From the IMG/VR virus record IMGVR_UViG_3300033182_001696, positions 1 through 21,215 of that record: 21,215 nt of DNA. One strand, given 5' to 3'. The notes beneath the pieces were generated by a model, which was given only the letters and a program-made list of their open reading frames with translations, was not told the origin of the DNA and searched no databases. This stretch comes from a virus. This document shows, one piece after another, positions 13,486 to 21,215 of this stretch; within the stretch, counting starts at the first letter, position 1; every line of letters starts with the position of its first letter. The position numbers and the translations under genes are program-made.

Positions 13486-16107
13486 ATGGCTGATACCAGT
13501 AATAGTCCATTAATGGCTGAAGTGGCAGCGCTCACAGAAGCGACCACCGAGTTACTGACTAACGTTAATGTGCGCAAAAGCACCTTAGATGAGAAAGTCG
13601 ATGACGCGGCTGCTAGCGCACAATCTTCAGCGCAAAGCGCTACCGCCTCAAACGAGAGTGCTCAGCTTGCCGCGACAGCCTTGGAAGAGACAGAACTAGC
13701 ACGTGACACCACCTTCACCTATCGTGATGAAGCCGTTGCCGTGGTCACCAGCAATGATGGTTCGTTTGAATCTGCGCCGGGTAAAGTTCCAGTAGCAGGG
13801 CTGGATGGCAAAATTGATTATGACTATTTGCCGCTTCTGGAGCACAACTCCATAGTGGCTGAGGCGCTGATACAGGCAACTCATGAGAATCTTCAGGACT
13901 TTTTTGAAGATCGAGAAGTCAGCACTCAAGTTGTCCAAAACAGCAACCAACTTTCCGAACTGACGGCTCATGTCGACAGTGAAGTAGCTCGGCTTAATCA
14001 ATCGATAGACTCAATTGAGCCAGGCATACCCCCTGTCTATAAAGGGCTGATCGAGCAAGATTTTCTCGTCGATGGCTTTGAGTCAGCCTACACCGCAGAG
14101 ATTTTGCGAGGCATGGGTGGATCGGGGCTATACAGCACTCGTAACTATTCGATAGATGATGGCTTCCAAGCATTACACCGGCCTTTCACAGTCACCTCCA
14201 CGGCACAGTTTCAGCATAACCACCCAAACTACTACCGCATGGTGGGGTTGGGCGAACTATGCGCCATCGTCAACGGCTACTACGTGCGCACCACACATAA
14301 CGATCCGACACTGATTGATCAGGATGGGGCTATTCTCAGTGCTCCGGAAGTACCAGCATCGGTGCTGGCAAAGCCAACGGGTATTTCGCTCAACGGAGAT
14401 GGATCCGTCAGTATCGATACCGCTGGTGACACTCAAGCTAGATACATGCGCAATCTATTTACTGATTCGCTTGAAGATACCCGACTGGACCTTCTTTATT
14501 TGGAAGTGTGGCTTGAGAAACTGCCTGTATCGGGCGAACTGAATACGACAATCCAGTCATTCCGCCATCAGGAGAACGCCAATAAGCTGCGCGACCTACT
14601 CAACTTCGCAGAGAAACTAAACTTCTCCGGAGCCAAGGATCTACCCGAAAACGGCTCTTTCAGAAGTGGTGTCATCACACTGGTTGATGAGAATGGCGTG
14701 CCAGAATATGCCTACGTCAATTACCGATTGCGCGCCCGTTCAGTAGGCAAACTGGCCGATCGTGTTACTAAAACCAGTTACACCGCCGGCGACCAAACGC
14801 CTGCTATCTCATTTGGGGTTGTCGCTTCCAGCTTTGGGGGTACCCACGGTCACGCGCTAGATGTTCCGCTAACCGCCGTTGAAATGAATAGCCTGCTCAG
14901 CGGCGGCACGCTTTACGTTGAAACCAGTTATGGGAAATCCCCTGCATCTCCAGATGCTGAATCGCACTCCCATCTTCGAGAAATCCGTTGGAATGGAACC
15001 AGTTTAGTCGGCAGTTCGCTGGGGGCTAGAGCAGAAGGATCCGAAGCGGATACCTTCGTAGCGGTTGCAAGCACACCTCCTAGCATTACTAGTTACCGAA
15101 AAGCGGACGGTAGTTACGGTGGCACAATCAATTGGATTATTGGGACCTCACCCCATCAGCACCCAATGGATATTCAGAGCGTACAAGACCGTTTCCCGTT
15201 CGATCTGGATAAAGCGGTACGCCATATTATTGATGACACAAACCGCTTTAAACTGGTGAAAGATTCTGAAGCCCTAAACCGCCTTCGTGAACGGAGTAAC
15301 GCTAACGCCGGTTGGGTTGAACTAGCGCTGTCCGGGCTTGCGCGCTTCACACTAGATCAAGAGAGTATGGATGCACTCTGTACTCAAATTTGGGGGCTTG
15401 ATGGCGAGGGAGCGTATATCCCAGAAGCCATCAACTCATATGGCACCACCTTCACAACCTATAACGTCGTCGGCAGTGCTCAGGCAAACCTCGCAAAATA
15501 TAACCGCACCTACAAAATCGGCAGCAGCGACGCAGCAGGCCGAACAGTTGCGCGGCGTGGCTTCAATGACCCAACCCTGTATGTAGCACGCACCACAAAA
15601 CCGAATGTGGTTGAAGGTTACAGCTACATGATTCCACTAGAGCTGATCGTCCGATCACCCCTAGAAGTCTGGAATCCCTGGGATCTAATCACAATTGATG
15701 GTAATGGCAGCCAAGGTACTGGTGCCGGCACACAAGCGAGCCCCTGGAATGCTGCTTACACTCGGTTGTGGTGGAATCTAATGCCACCGAAGTTCTTCTC
15801 TGCCGGCGTTTCAGACCCCGCCGATACAACCTCAGGTGGCGTTTGGATTAAAGCCCAAGACGGTAATGCCTACCCAGCCGACAACTCCGGCATCACCATT
15901 ACCCGTGGCAATGCCGCTGACTACCGTGATGCCAATAACGCGCTGCTTTCAAATACCTTCCGATTTCGTTACGCGATTGCCCCTGCGTGGCATGAATTTA
16001 CTTACTCCAACATCCAGCTGAACAACTTCAAAAACACCATCAAGGAAGTATTGAAAGAAGTCGTTGCTGGCACGGCCACAGACAGCGATATCGAAAAGCT
16101 TCTCTAA
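13486..16107 (+). CDS. Large tail fibre / receptor-binding protein
   Basis: This 873-residue protein has an AAAAAGGAG site. Residues 1-80 form an Ala/Ser coiled coil like that of the preceding gene. Then comes G-K-V-P-V-A-G-L-D-G-K-I-D-Y-D-Y-L-P, the linker pattern often seen in Stf-like fibres. The remaining 650 residues are a long Gly/Asn/Thr-rich region with frequent aromatics, expected to be beta-structured. Four H-x-H pairs are seen: H244/H246, H454/H456, H494/H496 and H557/H559, possible metal sites. It is probably the main host-recognition fibre. The exact family and receptor cannot be told from sequence. Confidence 0.75.
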   Translation: MADTSNSPLMAEVAALTEATTELLTNVNVRKSTLDEKVDDAAASAQSSAQSATASNESAQLAATALEETELARDTTFTYRDEAVAVVTSNDGSFESAPGKVPVAGLDGKIDYDYLPLLEHNSIVAEALIQATHENLQDFFEDREVSTQVVQNSNQLSELTAHVDSEVARLNQSIDSIEPGIPPVYKGLIEQDFLVDGFESAYTAEILRGMGGSGLYSTRNYSIDDGFQALHRPFTVTSTAQFQHNHPNYYRMVGLGELCAIVNGYYVRTTHNDPTLIDQDGAILSAPEVPASVLAKPTGISLNGDGSVSIDTAGDTQARYMRNLFTDSLEDTRLDLLYLEVWLEKLPVSGELNTTIQSFRHQENANKLRDLLNFAEKLNFSGAKDLPENGSFRSGVITLVDENGVPEYAYVNYRLRARSVGKLADRVTKTSYTAGDQTPAISFGVVASSFGGTHGHALDVPLTAVEMNSLLSGGTLYVETSYGKSPASPDAESHSHLREIRWNGTSLVGSSLGARAEGSEADTFVAVASTPPSITSYRKADGSYGGTINWIIGTSPHQHPMDIQSVQDRFPFDLDKAVRHIIDDTNRFKLVKDSEALNRLRERSNANAGWVELALSGLARFTLDQESMDALCTQIWGLDGEGAYIPEAINSYGTTFTTYNVVGSAQANLAKYNRTYKIGSSDAAGRTVARRGFNDPTLYVARTTKPNVVEGYSYMIPLELIVRSPLEVWNPWDLITIDGNGSQGTGAGTQASPWNAAYTRLWWNLMPPKFFSAGVSDPADTTSGGVWIKAQDGNAYPADNSGITITRGNAADYRDANNALLSNTFRFRYAIAPAWHEFTYSNIQLNNFKNTIKEVLKEVVAGTATDSDIEKLL

Positions 16108-16147
16108 CTATCCCTTCGCTAATTAATTCCCCAATGAGGACCCAATC

Positions 16148-16996
16148 ATGACCGTAGAAACAGATCTACAAAATGCTGTGGCAGCAGCCTCGGCACTTAA
16201 TCAAACTGTTCGAAGTGAAATTGATGCGATAGATGCAGCCCTCGAGAACGCGATCACTCAAAACCAGACTCAAACCAACGACGCCATCAGCTCCTTGGAC
16301 TCGAAGGTGACGAATTATGTTTCGAACGCAAGAGGAGAGTATCCACTGCCTCCGAACTTAATAAGCAATAGTTTTATGATAGAGCTAGAGGAGGCGCTGC
16401 CCTTAGGATTTGGGTACTCCGGTGTCCAAATTGAGGCTGTTCACCCCTATACACATGCATTTGAAGGACCCTATGTCGAGAATAAACCTTCAACAGCAGT
16501 GGATGATATTACCCTAGCAACCCAATCAACCCCTTATTGGTTTGGAAGGTACAACAAAGGACCTCGAATCTCACGAGGTGGACTTGCCGATGGATGGAAC
16601 GGTATTGGCACCGGACACATTCTGAAAATCACAGCTTCACCAAGTGACACAAGATCATGGACCACCGTGTATTTCCCCATGGCACGATTAGCCAGCACCA
16701 ATCAAATTGGTTTCAGGGGGTATTTAAAGATTGTTCAAGGAACATCTGCCGGTTTCGGTACGGATAGTGGCTATCAAGGATCACCACGTGGTTATACCGT
16801 TACAAAAAACCAAACAGATGCCGCGCCTCAAGGATGGCTAAAGCTAGCTTTTACTCGAGGTACATCCCAGGTTACTAGACCAATGTCATCAAACTTCTGC
16901 CTGGGCTTTCGACGCGATGAACCAATTGAAGCATACCTAGCCCTTCCATACGCCTACATTCCAGCGGGCGCCTCGCCGGGCATTGTTCTTGAATAA
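16148..16996 (+). CDS. Second, shorter fibre-type protein
   Basis: This 282-residue protein starts at ATG 16148 behind TGAGGA. Residues 1-60 are a predicted coiled coil (N-A-V-A-A-A-S-A-L-N-Q-T-V-R-S-E-I-D) resembling the start of the preceding fibre. From residue 68 there is a beta-rich, aromatic and Gly-rich domain with P-Y-W-F-G-R-Y-N-K-G-P-R and W-N-G-I-G-T-G. The plan of stalk plus compact C-terminal domain suits a tail fibre or adhesin tip. The DNA is more AT-rich than neighbouring tail genes, which may mark a swapped host-range segment. No specific family is recognised. Confidence 0.6.
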   Translation: MTVETDLQNAVAAASALNQTVRSEIDAIDAALENAITQNQTQTNDAISSLDSKVTNYVSNARGEYPLPPNLISNSFMIELEEALPLGFGYSGVQIEAVHPYTHAFEGPYVENKPSTAVDDITLATQSTPYWFGRYNKGPRISRGGLADGWNGIGTGHILKITASPSDTRSWTTVYFPMARLASTNQIGFRGYLKIVQGTSAGFGTDSGYQGSPRGYTVTKNQTDAAPQGWLKLAFTRGTSQVTRPMSSNFCLGFRRDEPIEAYLALPYAYIPAGASPGIVLE

Positions 16997-17006
16997 GGAG
17001 TGAAAG

Positions 17007-17309
17007 ATGAAAGTATTTATCGAAAACGATTTCTTTGGAGATTTCATTAACCAAACCGAGGCCGAAGAAATACTAAAAATAAGTGAAATACCGATTGATA
17101 CGGTTCGCTTTGAGGCCAGGCCAAATGAAGCTCGACGCCTATGTGCCAGTCACATCACCCATCATTATCCAGAATGGAAGCAGTTAAACATCCTGCGATC
17201 TGGTGATAAAGATGAACTAACCAGAATGAGCATCTTTATTGATTCCTGTAGAGCTTGGTCAAATGAAGACAAGCCATCCCCTGTCACCCTTCGCTCAATT
17301 ACGCCCTGA
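17007..17309 (+). CDS. Small protein following the fibres, possible fibre-assembly companion
   Basis: This 100-residue protein has a TAAGGAGTG site that overlaps the previous stop. The C-terminal portion (H-H-Y-P-E-W-K-Q-L-N-I-L-R then M-S-I-F-I-D-S-C-R-A-W-S) resembles the Y-P-x-W-K-Q-x-N helix pattern seen in small proteins next to phage tail fibre genes, some of which act as fibre-assembly chaperones. It is directly downstream of the fibre genes and shares their lower GC content. The chaperone idea is inference; it may equally be a small structural component. Confidence 0.55.
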   Translation: MKVFIENDFFGDFINQTEAEEILKISEIPIDTVRFEARPNEARRLCASHITHHYPEWKQLNILRSGDKDELTRMSIFIDSCRAWSNEDKPSPVTLRSITP

Positions 17310-17320
17310 GGAGACTGTTA

Positions 17321-17863
17321 ATGCCTGATCCAGCGCTATCAGAGGCAATTCAAGAGGCCTATGCCCAGGCTCCGACTGACGCGATCATTCTGCACACTCT
17401 GGAGATACGCCACCCTAACTTTCGGGATGAAAACGGTAATCCAACCGCAATCCGCGTAGTACGAGACCAGATAGATCTTCAGGCCCGTTTGGAAGCAGAC
17501 GCCCCGATGGATGCTGGAGCGATTGTGAACTTTGTGGCCATGGGATTTGATCTAGACCTCCCTGCTGTCGATACCACTCCAGTTCCTGAAATCGTTGTCA
17601 CCCTGGATAACGTCAGCCGAGAAATTGTTCGATATCTGGATGTGGCGGCAGAGTCACAGTCTGTCATTGAAATCACCTATCGGCCCTACCTGTCCAATGA
17701 CCTCGAAGGTCCCCAGATGGATCCACCGATCACCTTGATACTGTCTGAAGTGGAGGCCGATGTGCAACGGGTTACAGCAAGAGCACGCATGATGGATATC
17801 GGCAATAAGGCATTCCCTAGCCGAACCTATACAGCTAAAGAGTTTCCGGGGTTAACGCGATGA
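17321..17863 (+). CDS. DUF1833 tail-tip protein (gpL-like position)
   Basis: This 180-residue protein carries the DUF1833 pattern: T-L-E-I-R-H-P-x-F at the start, I-R-V-V-R-D near residue 45, a V-x-F-V-A-M-G-F-D-L-D-L-P segment, a V-T-L-D-N-V-S-R-E-I strand, and F-P-S-R-T-Y-T-A-K-E-F-P-G-L near the end. DUF1833 proteins sit between the tape measure and the NlpC/P60 and TipJ-like genes, the place of lambda gpL at the tail tip. GAGGAG precedes ATG 17321. It overlaps the next start by four bases, so the three tail-tip genes are likely translated together. Confidence 0.87.
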   Translation: MPDPALSEAIQEAYAQAPTDAIILHTLEIRHPNFRDENGNPTAIRVVRDQIDLQARLEADAPMDAGAIVNFVAMGFDLDLPAVDTTPVPEIVVTLDNVSREIVRYLDVAAESQSVIEITYRPYLSNDLEGPQMDPPITLILSEVEADVQRVTARARMMDIGNKAFPSRTYTAKEFPGLTR

Positions 17864-18306
17864 GCACTCAGGTGGATGCTAACGACATCCGTAACCTGAT
17901 AGGCCGCCCTTGGATTGCGGGGGCTCGCGGCTCTGAAGCCTATGACTGCTGGGGACTCTTCTTAGAAGTGCAGCGCACCCAGTTCAATCGCGAATTACCT
18001 GAGATCCCAGTCGATGCTTCAAACATCAAAAAGGTACTAAACGCTTTTAGCCATCATCCAGAAAGGCAACGTTGGCAGAAGGTAAAACAGCCTACGGAGG
18101 GCGACGCCATATTGATGCGGCAATCACGCTACCCAGTACATATTGGCGTTTGGCTAGATATCGATGGCGGTGGAGTGCTTCATGCGGTTCAGCACGCAGG
18201 CGTGGTGTATCAAACGCTAGCAGCGCTGGAGGCGCATGGTTGGCGCATCGAAGGCAATTACAGATTTCAGCCCGAAGAAAGCCGAGAGAAGCTGGATGAA
18301 GCTTAA
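17860..18306 (+). CDS. NlpC/P60 tail-tip peptidase (gpK-like)
   Basis: This 148-residue protein has the NlpC/P60 signature: Cys30 in Y-D-C-W-G-L as nucleophile, His94 in P-V-H-I-G-V-W, and His108 in L-H-A as probable third residue. In siphophage tails this protein lies at the tip and is thought to cleave peptidoglycan cross-peptides during DNA entry; it is not the lysis endolysin. The three residues expected for activity are all present. The N-terminal JAB domain of lambda gpK is absent, as is common in this group. It overlaps the next start by 11 bases. Confidence 0.88.
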   Translation: MSTQVDANDIRNLIGRPWIAGARGSEAYDCWGLFLEVQRTQFNRELPEIPVDASNIKKVLNAFSHHPERQRWQKVKQPTEGDAILMRQSRYPVHIGVWLDIDGGGVLHAVQHAGVVYQTLAALEAHGWRIEGNYRFQPEESREKLDEA

Positions 18307-20398
18307 ACCTAATGAGACAAAATCCAACCCGATTGTCGTTTGGCCTCGTAACCCATTCCAACCAGCGGATAAAGATATCCATACCGTTGAGCCAGACAGC
18401 ACTGTAGCCGATTGGATCGAGGCACAGGAGCTGAAGGAGTTTCCACTACCCACGGTATGCCTGATCAACGGAAAGCCGTTGATGCGCAGTGAATGGCCCA
18501 CATACCAGTTAACTGAAAACGATATCGCGGTGTTTGTTAGTCTGCCCGGTGGCGGAGGTGGTGGGGGCAGCAATCCGTTAAGAGTCGTCTTATCCATTGC
18601 CGTCATGGTACTCGCTCCCTATGCCGCGGCTGGAATTATGGGTTACGGCACTACGGCAGCAGGGATTGCTGCTGCTCAAGCTGCGATGGGCACTGTTGGA
18701 TTCGGCTTAATGGCGGCGGGCGTCAGCGTGGTCGGTTCTTATCTGGTCAATGCACTTGTCCCGCTCCCAAACCCCAGTGTACCCTCTGCGCAAAATGGCA
18801 TTGCACCCAGTCCAACCTATTCCCTACAGTCACAAGGCAACTTCGCGCGATTACTGCAACCAGTACCGGTGATCTATGGTCGACACCTCGTCTATCCCGA
18901 TCTTGGCGCAACCCCCTATACAGAATATGTCGATAACGAACAGTACTTGCACCAACTGCTAGTCATTGGCCAAGGTGAATACGACGTTGAAACGATTCGT
19001 ATTGAAGACACCCCGATTCAGTCATTTTCCGAAGTCCAGGTACAAGTTATCGCACCAGGTGGGCAAAACAACCTGTTTAACCACGATGTTGTCACAGCAC
19101 CTGAAGTGGCGGGCCAAGAGCTATTGGCTATCAATGATCCTGAAAATACGCGAGCAGAATTAGTCGGCCCATTTATAGCTAACCCACCTGAAACATCCAT
19201 CAACAGCATTGGAATCGACATACTCTTACCCAGAGGTCTCTTCTATGCCAACGACAGCGGTGGGCAAGATAGCAAAACTGTTTCATGGCAAGTAGAGGCC
19301 AGAAAGATCGACGATCTCGGCCAGTCAGTTTCAACTTGGCAAACCCTTGGATCCGAATCAATAACCGCAGCAAGCCCAGATGCAATACGCCGAAGTTACA
19401 GCTACCCCGCTACATCGGGACGTTATGAAGTCAAAGTAGTGAGATCCGACAATAAAGATACTCGGGCACGGGCTGGACATGAGTTACGCTGGGGCGAACT
19501 AAGGGGTTACCTGACCAACCCAAGTCTGCCCGATGGCATCACCTACTTGGCCGTTAAGATGCGCGCCACAGACAACCTCTCAATGCGCTCTTCCCGTCTA
19601 GTGAACTGCATCGTTACACGCCGCTTGCCAGTTTGGAGCCCAAACGCTGGCTGGTCGAATCCAACTGCTACGCGCTCCATCGCATGGGCATTTGCGGATG
19701 CCATAACGGCAAATTACGGAGCTAATCTGACTGAAAGCAGAATTGATCTGAAGAACCTTTATCAGCTTGATCAAACCTGGAGTAGCCGAGGTGATTCCTT
19801 CGATGCGGTATTTGACCAAAAAATTACCGTATGGGATGCACTAACAAGAATAGCTCGTTGCGGCCGTGCCGTTCCGTATATGCAAAGTGGGGTTATTCGC
19901 CTCGTTCGTGACGAGGAAAAATCACTACCCGTCGTTCAATTCACTACAGAAAACATAGTCCAAGGCAGTTTCAAACTGCAGTACGTTATGCCGGGCGAAG
20001 AGACTGCTGATGCAGTAACTGTCGAACTCTTCAACCCGACTACCTGGAAACCCGACGAAGTCACCGTTTCATTGCCTGGTTCCCTCGAAACAAACCCAGC
20101 AACCGTAAACCTCTTTGGTTGTACCAATCAGTTACAAGCAGAGCGCGAAGGTAAATACATTGCTGCTGCAAATCGCTACCGACGCCGATTGATCAATTTC
20201 CAAACCGAGATGGAAGGACTCATTCCAACCTTTGGCGATTTGATCTCCATCAGCCACGACATGCCAGCGAATCAAGATAGTGAATCAACATCACCTGTGA
20301 ACTACCTGGCACGAGTTATGGCCATTAGACCAAGAGGTGAACAAGTTGAAATCGCCTGCGTTGTGGAACACCCAGCAGTGCATAAAGCTGATCTTTAA
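18296..20398 (+). CDS. Tail-tip hub protein, gpI-like N-terminus fused to gpJ/TipJ-like body
   Basis: ATG 18296 is chosen since the open frame further upstream lies over the NlpC gene; it gives 700 residues. Residues 1-82 form a small ubiquitin-like domain (V-W-P-R-N-P-F, L-I-N-G-K-P-L). A seven-Gly run near 86-92 is followed by a hydrophobic region to about 165, together resembling lambda gpI. From about residue 190 it is TipJ/gpJ-like: R-L-L-Q-P-V-P-V-I-Y-G-R then Q-Y-L-H-Q-L-L-V-I-G-Q-G-E-Y, W-D-A-L-T-R-I-A-R-C-G-R and later hub domains. It ends soon after the hub without long fibronectin repeats, so receptor recognition is probably left to the separate fibres. Confidence 0.82.
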   Translation: MKLKPNETKSNPIVVWPRNPFQPADKDIHTVEPDSTVADWIEAQELKEFPLPTVCLINGKPLMRSEWPTYQLTENDIAVFVSLPGGGGGGGSNPLRVVLSIAVMVLAPYAAAGIMGYGTTAAGIAAAQAAMGTVGFGLMAAGVSVVGSYLVNALVPLPNPSVPSAQNGIAPSPTYSLQSQGNFARLLQPVPVIYGRHLVYPDLGATPYTEYVDNEQYLHQLLVIGQGEYDVETIRIEDTPIQSFSEVQVQVIAPGGQNNLFNHDVVTAPEVAGQELLAINDPENTRAELVGPFIANPPETSINSIGIDILLPRGLFYANDSGGQDSKTVSWQVEARKIDDLGQSVSTWQTLGSESITAASPDAIRRSYSYPATSGRYEVKVVRSDNKDTRARAGHELRWGELRGYLTNPSLPDGITYLAVKMRATDNLSMRSSRLVNCIVTRRLPVWSPNAGWSNPTATRSIAWAFADAITANYGANLTESRIDLKNLYQLDQTWSSRGDSFDAVFDQKITVWDALTRIARCGRAVPYMQSGVIRLVRDEEKSLPVVQFTTENIVQGSFKLQYVMPGEETADAVTVELFNPTTWKPDEVTVSLPGSLETNPATVNLFGCTNQLQAEREGKYIAAANRYRRRLINFQTEMEGLIPTFGDLISISHDMPANQDSESTSPVNYLARVMAIRPRGEQVEIACVVEHPAVHKADL

Positions 20399-20430
20399 TG
20401 CGCGCCAAACACGTCTAACAAGGAGAGCAT

Positions 20431-20748
20431 ATGGACAAAAGCCCAATCAACAGAGGTGCAAAATCAGAAACTGACAGTTCTGAAAAGCTTAGCCTTCGTC
20501 CAGAGGATCTTGATGACCTACTAACAAAGGCAGCCGAACGGGGCGCCGAACGCTGCCTGGCGCATCTGGGTCTTGAAAACGGCCATGCCGCCAGAGACAT
20601 CCGGGAGCTACGCGACCTTTTAGATGCCTGGCGCGACGCAAGACGAACCGTATGGCAGACAGCCATCAAAGTACTGACGACTGGCCTACTGGCTGCACTG
20701 ATAGTCGGCATTGCCATCAAGCTTAAAATCATGGGAGGCACGCAATGA
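20431..20748 (+). CDS. DUF6127-like single-pass membrane protein next to holin
   Basis: This 105-residue protein has an AAGGAGAG site. Residues 23-72 are helical and charged, with L-R-P-E-D-L-D-D-L-L-T-K-A-A-E-R-G-A and A-R-D-I-R-E-L-R-D-L-L-D-A-W-R-D-A-R-R-T, the pattern I associate with DUF6127. One membrane segment spans about 76-97 (V-L-T-T-G-L-L-A-A-L-I-V-G-I-A), and a short tail follows. Its coupling (four-base overlap) to the 3TM holin gene suggests a lysis-related or holin-accessory role, which is inferred. Confidence 0.72.
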   Translation: MDKSPINRGAKSETDSSEKLSLRPEDLDDLLTKAAERGAERCLAHLGLENGHAARDIRELRDLLDAWRDARRTVWQTAIKVLTTGLLAALIVGIAIKLKIMGGTQ

Positions 20749-21215
20749 TTGAAACACTGCTTGGAGGGCTGATGGGCGGTGCATTCCGCCTCACACCAGA
20801 AATCATCAAATGGATCGATCGCAAAGGCGAAAGAATTCACGAACTCGCTATACGAGACAAAACTCTTGAACTGGAACGGTTAAAATCGGCGACAAAAGCC
20901 AACGAGATACAAATCGAAGCAGAGACAACGGAACATGCTGCAGCCATTAACACACTGAATACTGCTGTAACCACGCAAGGCACGATTACAGGTGTCAGAT
21001 GGACCGATGCACTTTCCAGTAGCGTACGACCTATCATCACCTACTGGTTCATGGCTCTATATTGCGCTGCTAAAGCTGCAATTTTCGTTTCAGCTTTGCA
21101 AAATGGCGGCGAATGGGTAGTGGTAGTAAAGCAGAGTTGGACCGAGGCTGATCAAGCGCTATGGGCTGGTGTTCTGAACTTTTGGTTCCTTGGACGAGTC
21201 TTTGAACGCAAATAA
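20745..21215 (+). CDS. 3TM-type holin (GTA holin family)
   Basis: This 156-residue protein matches the GTA_holin_3TM type: a short N-terminal hydrophobic stretch (L-L-G-G-L-M-G-G-A-F-R-L-x-P-E), a charged coiled-coil segment of Glu/Lys/Arg-rich helices over residues 25-70, then R-P-I-I-T-Y-W-F-M-A-L-Y-C-A-A-K-A (second membrane segment) and W-A-G-V-L-N-F-W-F-L-G-R-V-F (third). The family forms inner-membrane pores that trigger lysis or release of phage or gene transfer agent particles. The window ends exactly at its stop codon, so an endolysin may follow outside. GGGAGG upstream supports the start. Confidence 0.85.
   Translation: MIETLLGGLMGGAFRLTPEIIKWIDRKGERIHELAIRDKTLELERLKSATKANEIQIEAETTEHAAAINTLNTAVTTQGTITGVRWTDALSSSVRPIITYWFMALYCAAKAAIFVSALQNGGEWVVVVKQSWTEADQALWAGVLNFWFLGRVFERK

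Larger units (their letters stand above)
1..21215 (+). mobile_element. Lambda-like siphophage / prophage segment (with missing head-region parts)
   Basis: The whole window reads as one phage region. Early recombination genes are followed by lambda-order head genes (gpW, portal, S49 protease/scaffold, gpD, gpE), then tape measure, tail tip, fibres and holin. All accepted genes are on one strand, most with overlaps or gaps of under 40 bases. No integrase, attachment site, repressor or clearly chromosomal gene is visible, so the ends of the element lie outside. Three abrupt joints (about 6330, 6770 and 9640) remove the terminase, parts of the portal and capsid, and the tail tube. The element as shown is therefore incomplete or mis-assembled. 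Confidence 0.93.

Noticed and set aside
12618-17309. Diversity-generating retroelement acting on the fibre genes.
   Set aside because: No reverse transcriptase gene and no template-repeat pair was found in the window.

Overview
The window is a stretch of lambda-like siphophage (prophage) DNA. All genes I accept lie on the + strand, packed with start/stop overlaps and good Shine-Dalgarno sites. Protein types (HI1419/HI1420-like toxin-antitoxin, Sak4-like ATPase, lambda-type head genes, DUF1833, NlpC/P60 and TipJ-like tail tip) and the moderate GC content suggest a proteobacterial host, most likely a gammaproteobacterium, possibly marine or halophilic. That host guess is inference. No integrase, repressor, RNA gene or CRISPR is seen.

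Layout: (1) 1-1032, an unknown small gene, then a RelE/HigB-type toxin and its antitoxin with their own promoter, a palindromic operator and an intrinsic terminator. (2) 1165-6128, an early DNA-metabolism operon: small HTH protein, conserved unknown, Sak4-like ATPase, putative ssDNA-binding partner, DEAH superfamily 2 helicase with a zinc finger, DUF6511-like protein, and a Cas4/RecB-like Fe-S nuclease. (3) 6125-9640, head genes: the start of a primase fused to gpW, a shortened portal, an S49 protease with a nested scaffold, a gpD-like decoration protein and the first part of a gpE-like major capsid protein. (4) 9646-12608, the larger C-terminal part of the tape measure and a minor tail protein. 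(5) 12618-17309, three fibre-type proteins and a small companion. (6) 17321-20398, the tail-tip set DUF1833, NlpC/P60 and a gpI/gpJ-like hub. (7) 20431-21215, a DUF6127-like membrane protein and a 3TM holin.

The most striking observation is that phage genes are joined abruptly at three places: primase to gpW near 6326-6344, inside the portal near 6748-6796, and capsid to tape measure near 9632-9646. Missing at these joints are most of the primase, both terminase subunits, the middle of the portal, the C-terminal half of the capsid protein, the head-tail connectors, the tail tube and the start of the tape measure. Everything on either side is open and well preserved. Either this is a recently decayed, packaging-dead prophage, or contigs/gaps were collapsed in assembly; sequence alone cannot decide. 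As written, it could not form DNA-filled particles without help.

If complete, the genes would work together as follows. The early operon would replicate and recombine phage DNA (resection by the nuclease, annealing by Sak4 with its partner, unwinding by the helicase). The S49 protease and scaffold would shape a gpE/gpD capsid on the portal, with gpW closing it. The tape measure, tip hub and fibres would form a long non-contractile tail, and the holin would start lysis.
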